Assembly: GCA_973895155.1 (NCBI GenBank)
Contig: OZ316892.1
Location: 6,200,001-6,264,000, forward strand
Direction of reading: 5' to 3'
From: Marsupella aquatica
Taxonomy: Eukaryota; Marchantiophyta
Length of the DNA stretch: 64,000 bases
The notes under the pieces were generated by a model. It was not told the origin of the DNA, made no database searches, and saw nothing but the letters and a program-made list of their open reading frames with translations. Of this stretch, positions 56,439 through 64,000 are shown one piece after another (positions within the stretch are counted from its first letter, which is position 1; each line of letters starts with the position of its first letter). A program made the position numbers and the translations under genes.

Positions 56439-59400
56439 GTGAAGGTTAGAGATCCTTACGACAACAGTATCAATGGCCGTTTTTTAAGTTCTTGTGATGA
56501 CGCTTCCCTTCAATAACTTCGCATACGGTCATCTGTTGTGGTCTTAAGCTTGGGTTAGCGATTTTGTTTGCAACAATATATTTTATTGCACATAGCCCAG
56601 TCCGTCAAAAAGTCAATGTCAGGACGGCAGAGGTGCCTGTATGGGATATAACCTTGAGGCTCTGTTTTGGATAACGAGCCCTACGTCAACACGTGACTCG
56701 GAGTGGAGAATAAGTCGAGAGAGTCCTTCATGATAGTCTTTAGTTAAATACGACCGTATTTAGTTCAATCGCTGTAATTGAAGAACTTTGACCGTCATTT
56801 GGTTCTCAATTCGCATTACTCGTGCAATTGATATTGCTTTATAAAACCAGCAGAAGTGCAGACTTCTGTATTTTTGAGCGCATTGATGATTACATGTCAA
56901 GGATATGGCTTTTGGAGATTTTGTGTGCATGGGTTTTGCAGCTGTCGATAAATCGCTTAGGACTAATTGCAGTCACTGTCTCTTCTCCAAACATATGAGT
57001 AATATTCGCTTAGTTCATAGTTTCGTTGCTTGCCCGCTTCCTACGCGCGATGGAATTCGTGTCTTAATAGGTGTCCCTTGTCCCCGTTGATTGTGGCGAA
57101 CCTTGAGATATGATGACATGTCACAATAGTTCTTTGTAGGCCCTACACAAATTTGAGCAACCGTGGAAAATTGGCTTCACAGTTCAGACAGTGTGAGGCA
57201 GAGTAATTGCAAGTCACACGTACCGTTCAAGTCAGTACAGACGAGAAAGCTGAGATCTGTATCTAACCTGTCCATGAACGAACGTAAAGAACAAGCTTAG
57301 TGATCATGACACTAGAGCGATGAGAAAGCTGAGCTCTAATTAATCTGACTTGTCCACCAACATTCTTAAGAAGAAGCTCAGTAAACTTGCTGCAGAGAAC
57401 TTGTAACGGGCTTGTTAGCTGTTTTGCGTGAATGGTTTACAAGGTCAATCTAGGAATAACTTTCTGTGCTGGAGAGTACCTGTTAGACATTTTGCATGAG
57501 TGCTTCACTGTGACAGTTCTATGAATGAATATGTATCCACCCTTAGAATGAGCGACGAGTAAATTTAGATCATGCACGTACTTAGAGTACTGATGGTGTA
57601 GATCCTGAGTTCAATACCAAGAACCAGATCTCGACTTCCATACAGGGAAGCTCTCTTTGGTACACAAACCGCACAAACACAAGATCAAAATTTGGTCGAG
57701 AAATCGAGGTAGTATTCAATTAGTGTGATTTGAGTTCCAAATTGCCCCCAATCTTGAAAAAGTGTTCAGGACACTGAAAATTTGGTCGGACTAATTCTGC
57801 ATGAAATCTAAACGATTTGTAGATATCAATCTATGCCATAATTAAAGCTACCTTCCATACAGATTAGGGATTAGGAACTCAGAATTTTGATATTGAGACT
57901 ATGTGTGAGTAGGGATGTGTATGGGGAGTGTGGGATAGGGAGCCCTTTTTGTGTATATGCACAGGTATTCAGGCTAGTAACAGTGTGCTTAGCTGCAAGA
58001 ATCTGAAGCTTGGATGGACCGAGTTTGTGAACCATACAATCCCCATGGACCGTTGTATCCTTCAATCTCACAATTTCTCTTCTTGGGTTTGTTTGAAGCA
58101 GCTTGAGGAACGACCAACTTTCCTTAGAGAGGTAGTCTGGGGTTCAGTTCTTTAATCTCTGGAGAGATTCTTATCTTGGAAACTGAGATGAGAAAAGTTT
58201 CGTCCAAATTAGAGTTAAGTGAAAAGTCTTTTGGCTTGAAATTGAGAAACACCGTTAACACGGCTTTTCAGATCATAAAGACAAATTGAGTTGAGCCCGC
58301 CTTAAAGTTCTTCAACAACTGCATCTCCCAACAATATTATACGCAGATTCAGCTACTACAGTGTAAGACCACTAACGGTAACTCCCAGCAATGTTTTTAT
58401 TCTCTCTTCATTTGAGTTCTTTGGTGGATACTCGATTCTGAGTCTTATGCAGATTGAACTGGAGCTCTGTACTAAAATTCTCTATAGTCTAATTAAGACA
58501 TGGCATTAATTCCATACAAAGATGAAGAGACAATAATTCATCAATGTAAAAGACCCACAAAGCGAAGCGCCAATGCTACACCAATGGCTTCCAAAACTTA
58601 ATCGAGTCTACCAGTTAAAATTCTCCCATGAAAATTTCTACAAAGGATGTAGGTTAATGAGGAACGTCCATAAACGATGACTTTGTCCACTGACATCAAT
58701 TACTTAGCAAGATCCGTCTATGTTTTTCCACATGATTATGTAATGAAACTTAATGTATGAATTTTTCTAGGTATGTTGGAGGAACTGTCGTAAAAGTCTA
58801 GATATAACATATGGGAATTCTCTATCACCCTGGCAAGTTAATGTGTGGAAAACACAATCATCTGTAGACTATTTCAGATTGGGAACATTTTTTGTCCTTA
58901 AAGCATTCTTAGTAGGCGGCAGGTAGTTTATGCGTTTTCAGCAGGTTTTCTAATTTCATTGACAGCTTGAATCGATCATGTCAATACTTGTGAAATAATA
59001 GCTGTATTTAGCCGTTACCTTTTGCCTATCTTGCAACCCTACAAAGCAAGCACAATTGTTTTTCAATCCATCCACTTTAGGACCTTTGGCAATCCATCGT
59101 TCTTTTCTCCTGCAACCATACTACGGCTTGTTGTAGTTAAGAGTTCATTTTTTGTGAGAACAAAATAGCATGTTTCCCCTTTTTGCACATAGTTCAGATT
59201 AGAAATTGACTTTGCCAACATCATTTATCTTCATCAAAATTGTATAGGTATCATGTCACATGTTCATATAATACAAATAAACAATTAGGGCAAATAGGTT
59301 GTAAGAGTATATGTATGTGGTCAGAAAGTGAACTACAAAAGGGAACATGAGCCTTAGAAAAGATCAAAGCTCAAAGCTCAAATCAAAACCTTTTAACATT

Positions 59401-59606
59401 GGGTCTAACCTAAGACCTACAGAGAAGTTAGAAGGTTTCAACCAAAGAGGGAATGCAAAATCTAGAAACCTTAACCATGATCAATGATTGAAAGCTTAAG
59501 CTGTTCAGTTTGTGTTAACCAGGGCCTTTAAGTGACAAGTGAAATGACAGTAATCTTCTAATTGCTGCAGTTTGATTTTGAGCATTAGTTGGACATCATC
59601 ATCACC
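56439..59606. other. Intergenic DNA, no gene recognised
   Basis: About 3.2 kb with only short open frames and no repeats, transposon ends or RNA genes that I can recognise. The first 100-150 bases presumably hold the GST 3' untranslated region. Confidence 0.5.
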
Positions 59607-62278
59607 ATGGCGCACTTAGGAATGGGAACTATGTTCGGTATGACATTGCTGGGTGACCCACAGACTTTTCTGCATACTCAACGTCGTCCTTTTTCAGGGT
59701 CCATCAAGGATGTTCCCAAGGAGATATATCTCAAACTGTTCATCGAGAAAGGTCGCTTCCATAACAATGAGGACGAGGTTCGACGGGCAATTTTGCCACA
59801 AATCTTTACAGATGCTATAGGAAGGCAGCTCAATGCATCCGAAGTAGATTTGATGCTCAGGTATCACTTCTCTTGTGTTCAATCATGTCCTATAATGTGC
59901 CTTGCAGATTGGGTCATGTGGATTATGCAATGTATGCTCTTCTGGCTGCTCTTTCAAGTGTGGCAATTCGAGGATGTGTTTTTATTTATATGTTGAAGTG
60001 GTTGTAGCTTCAACTAGTAGCTGCCTTACGACCTTTGGTAGCTATTTGGACAATCATACTTTTTGAGCATCAATGACATGAGTTAACTTTGCACAGATAT
60101 TTCCATTTTAAACCAGGAAATATGACCTACGAAGAATTTGAAAGGGCTATAGATGACATGAAAGGTATCATTTGTTCTTCTTTGGAATTCCATAAGCTCA
60201 ACCTATGCTCCATCCATACTTTTGAACTCGAGGTCAGTATTATTGCCACTTATAAAACTAACACAAAAATTAAAATGGCAGCCAAGCTGTAACTTAATTT
60301 GTCATTTTTCTTGATTTAAATTTGCTCACTATTTCTAGGATCACTCTCTATTTACTCACTGATGCTTCAGCATATTTTTGTTTATTTTCCAGCTAACAGA
60401 GCGGTGAGTCCTCCACCCATAATAACAAAGGTAGTCAAAAGTAAGACTCCTCCACTTCATGCAAATTCTAAGTCTGTACTTTTAGGGTTAGTACTACCAA
60501 ACTTTGTGAATCAAGTTTAGTTCTGATTATCCGTCTTCATGGTGCAAAGATTTTAGGATGATTGTTGAAAATTCTTGGTATTGAAGGACTCAAAAACCAA
60601 ATTAGAGTCAAGGCAACCAGAAACGGGATTTGCATAACCTAAATTAGTTGGGGCCAAGTGACCTTAAGAGCTGTTACTCTAGCCACAGCCTTTGATCGTA
60701 TATGAAAATATGACCAGGATTGAGTGGACACTGGATTTCTAGATTTGAAGCTTGTACTAGTATTGTTTAATTTGTCAAAATTTATGACTCTTGCATGCTG
60801 CAGGTTTGAAGGGGAAAGGGCCTCCAAGACAAAAGATTCTCAATTCTGAGGTATTCATTTTCTCAGAACCAAATATTTCCACCCTTCAACTGGATATGTT
60901 TGGTTCCTTCTTAGAAAAGTCTAGATTTGCAATATTCTCAGATTGTGCAATCTCGATCCCGTGTGCCAAAATAATTGAGATGTAAAGACAAAATTACGTA
61001 TAAATTGTATTGGGATTGAATTTGAATATCTCCATGACTTGTGGGTTTGGGTATTGGAGAGAGTCGGAGCTGAAATAACTAAGCAGGAAATTTAATGTGC
61101 CTTGCAAAATCCCAACAAGAGTGGATAATGGAAATGCGTAAGAGTTCAGTCTTTTTGCATCACATTTACTTGATTTATGCGTGGAAGAAAATATTTGCAG
61201 ATTGAAGACATGAAACACAAACACAGAAGAGATCCATTTGGACCCACAGATATGTTAACAAGACCACTAACTACCAACATGGAGTATGGATGGGAAACCA
61301 TGTTGTACCCGGGGGACTCCTCCATTCCTAATTCTGAAAAAAAAACCTACTTCCCTAAAGGTGGGACGGATGTCACTCAAGGTGAAGGTCTCACCTTAGA
61401 AACATACTATGGAGTTGAGAACATTAGAATCTAGACCTCATGGGCGTTACAGTTTATCACTTAGTCATGGTAAATGATGATCATTCTTAACCAGTTATCC
61501 CAATGCACCACTTGATCTTTATTGTTTTATGGCCCACCCCAAAGTTTTGAGCCTGGTTTTGAGGCACGAAAGTATGCATCGACTTCATTGTAGTACTCAG
61601 AACTCTTTTACTAAATCTCAGGAAATCCCTACCCATCGTCACCTTAGCAACACATTACATAGCTCTTGTCAAATACATAGCAACAATGTTTTTAAATATA
61701 TAGCGACGATGAACGTCAAATGAAGGCTACAAAATTGGCAAGGAGTGTTATAAGTTTTGACAAGTTCTATCCCATGGAAAATATAACCTCAAACTCTACA
61801 TTCATGCACAAGAGTCGAAGATGGATGTATCCACAAGAAGCTCATGCTTTTAGCAGCACCCCATTTGAGGTCATGTGTATATATACCAGCAGAGGTGTTA
61901 TGTACACGATATGTTTTCCAGTGAGCTTTTTTGAGTTACTTTGGGTTGGTCTTTTGTGGATATCATCTTTTTTGCAACTCCACAGCTAGAGGAATGCAAG
62001 TGAAGAATGAAAAATTCATTGGAGAGAGAGGTGAATATCATGTGCGTCCTACTCTCCCCAGACCTGGGACTTCCAATGGGACTTCAGGATTTGGAGATAT
62101 CCATAGGAGGCCAGGGACTTCTAATGGGACTTCAGGATTTGCAGATATCCACAGAAGGCCAAGGACAGCCCCCATCCGTACTTGTACTGGTCCTGTACAT
62201 CTTCATCATCTTCAGTCGTCCATTCCCAGAAGAGAAGTCAATAAAAATTGTCCAGTTGTGCGTGAAAGAAATGGATAA
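59607..62278 (+). CDS. Candidate ciliary (axonemal) protein, five or six exons
   Basis: Proposed exons are 59,607-59,860, 60,097-60,164, 60,393-60,440, 60,804-60,850 and 61,201 onward; all borders are GT-AG and phases agree. If exon 5 runs to its stop at 61,434, the protein has 216 residues and ends NIRI. If it splices at 61,381 to a sixth exon at 61,986-62,278, it has 296 residues and ends in a basic tail with two copies of RPGTSNGTSGF. Residues about 35-107 (VPKEIYLKLFIEKGRFHNN, then GNMTYEEFERAIDDMK) look like an EF-hand-like helical pair without clear calcium ligands. The end of exon 5 (LTTNMEYGW, then FPKGGTDVTQ) resembles the short motif-rich proteins that bind inside ciliary microtubules. 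I cannot name the family. The ciliary role is inferred from motif style only. Confidence 0.55.
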
Positions 62279-63026
62279 TAAACTATAATGCCATGTCTCT
62301 TGCAAAAGACCTCAATATCCAATCCTAATGTGGGTTGCTTTGCTTTACATGAATTTTCGTTCCCAAAAGTATTTTGATTTAATTTTCTCCAGAATGTCAG
62401 TCTTTACTTCCAATTTAGAATTATAGGTCAATTGAAGAGGTGTTTTCTATTGCAGTGCACCATTAGCTGGGTAGTCAAAATGATCTAGTCAGAATCCTAT
62501 ATTTCAAGCTTAAAACAGGCAAAGAATTTGGCTGAGATTGAATGTTTGGCAAATTCTATAGCCTCTATCCAAAACCTGAAGTGGTACAGAGCATTGCATG
62601 GTGGAATGTTCAAGGCTTATGCAACACTTCTGAAACTCCTTACACAATTAATTTTCTGTGTCCTAACTTCACTACCCAATAATAGGCAGGGAAATGGGAT
62701 GATTGTGGTACCACTACCAGGCTGCTGGAGTTTAATCTTCACAAGGTTTGTGTTTATTTTTGTTTTGAAATTTTGTTTTGCGTTTCAAATTCATGCCTTA
62801 CTGACCAGTAACGCAATAGGAGAATGCATGGCCAAACCCACACTGGAGAAAGCTGATGGGCCAACAATTATCAAGAAGTATCCTGATGCGCAGACAAACA
62901 TTATTTACAATTAATTAATTCCACTGCGGGTCTTGTGGAATTTACATTGCAGAGTGGCTTGTAGAGGATGTTTGCGGTAAATAATGTTTACCCCTGGTTT
63001 TGGGAGGGTAAGGTGAGCTCACATGA
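62279..63026. other. 3' flank and spacer, no gene recognised
   Basis: An open frame at 62,528-62,914 has no family resemblance. Nothing else is visible in this stretch. Confidence 0.45.
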
Positions 63027-63812
63027 CTACTGTCTTCCCCCGAACACAACGCCCGGGAGTTGTGTTCGAATATGACTTTTTTTGGGCCCTAAAAATAAAA
63101 AGTGGTTTTTATTCAAACACAGCGTCGGATTAACACAACGCCCGGGCGCTGTGTTTGAGTTTGGCGTTGTGTTCAAAGTTAGTGCAACTTTGGTGTTGTG
63201 TTTGAAGTTGGCACATACTTTCAAAGTTGGCGCAGCACAGTGTCGGCGTTGGCTGTATGTGAGATCATATTTTGGTAGGTAATGTACATTTGAAACTGAA
63301 CAAATGAAGTAGGCAGTCCATAGGTTTTGCAACAATTTATCAAGCAACAATTTATCAAGCAAAAGCTCAGAACACATAGTAGACAACTTGTCCAAGTCTC
63401 CTTGGTTATGGTATTTTATTGTGCTGTTAGACATCTTTTATTGTTTGAGGCAACCAAACAATTGTATTATGGTATGACATGCACTAAGTTGACAATAGTG
63501 ATGTTTTAGAACAATTTTTAGAATATTGTTGATTGTCACAAATTTATGGTACTTGTGATTTGCAAGGTCTGTTCTCTTAGCTTCCCTTGTGTAATCCCAG
63601 TGTTTGAATTACCTACACATTCCCAAACACTTTATTTAAGACTTCAGTTAGTGCTTAGTACACAATACATTAATCTCCTACCCTTGTACACAAAGGCCTA
63701 TACTCAAACACAACGTCAAACTCAAACCTAGGGCGCACTATTCGAATATAGCGCCCCCTGGCCCACTATTCGAATATAGCGCCTGGGCGTTGTGTTCGGG
63801 GGAAGACGGTAG
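63027..63812. mobile_element. Inverted-repeat element of 786 bp with 28-bp TIRs
   Basis: The left end CTACTGTCTTCCCCCGAACA (63,027) and the reverse complement of the right end match over 28 bp with one mismatch, continuing into ACAACGCCC. The motif CGAACACAACGCCCGGG recurs inside in both orientations, and 63,132-63,155 is a near-perfect palindrome around CGCCCGGGCG. No transposase is present and no target duplication is clear, so it is best called a MITE-like or foldback element. Confidence 0.7.
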
Positions 63813-64000
63813 GAGGGTAGGTTGCCCTCCACCTCACACATAGAGATTGCTCTTTTATGGAACTAAAATTGTGCCTTGTAAAAAGTCAATAGAAGATCAT
63901 GCCCAGGGCAAAAATAGATCAACTATAACAACAATAGGTCACATACACAGATGTATAGCGGATCAGCTTGTCGATGATGGACTGCACCCTGTCAGTATCC
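63813..64000. other. Right edge, nothing recognised
   Basis: The last 188 bases show no feature. A gene could continue beyond the window. Confidence 0.4.

Overview
The window is nuclear DNA of a land plant. Genes carry spliceosomal introns with GT-AG borders, and there are plastid-targeted early light-induced proteins, an RPW8-type NLR immune receptor, a Tau-like glutathione S-transferase, Ty1-copia and L1-type retroelements and small inverted-repeat transposons. A gene near the right end looks like a ciliary (axonemal) protein. If so, the plant has motile sperm, so a seedless plant (bryophyte, lycophyte or fern) is more likely than a flowering plant. The species cannot be named from the sequence alone.

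Layout. 1-6,600 is AT-rich and gene-free, with a minisatellite at 1,380-1,998. 6,610-12,233 is a young Ty1-copia element with unusually short 107-bp LTRs, a perfect 5-bp target duplication and a deleted integrase. 12,234-16,020 holds a cluster of inverted-repeat elements (TIR CTCGGGGG, 8-bp target duplications, probably hAT-type MITEs), one nested in another. 16,020-19,100 is a broken LINE on the minus strand, followed by one more MITE. 19,541-26,010 has no recognisable gene. 26,011-31,404 is an eight-exon RPW8-NB-ARC-LRR gene whose splice phases all agree. 35,375-39,963 is a NO VEIN/sacsin-like GHKL ATPase gene, broken by an in-frame TGA next to its ATP-binding motif and carrying a tandem duplication over one exon border. 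40,331-51,200 is a tandem duplication; each unit carries one intronless ELIP gene with the same G-box and TATA arrangement, and a second LINE fragment later entered the first unit. 51,225-53,830 is a block of three different tandem repeats. 55,190-56,438 is the GST gene. 59,607-62,278 is the candidate ciliary gene with five or six exons. 63,027-63,812 is an inverted-repeat element.

How the genes fit together. There is no operon-like logic, as expected in a plant nucleus. The intact genes are mostly stress and defence functions (pathogen receptor, photoprotection, detoxification), each with its own promoter. Most of the remaining space is mobile or tandem-repeat DNA. I found no new defence or mobile system that I can defend. 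The most unusual items are the integrase-less short-LTR copia element, the broken GHKL ATPase gene, the duplicated ELIP block with a copied promoter, the two related minisatellites that share a GTGCGTTGCAC-type head, and the candidate ciliary gene.
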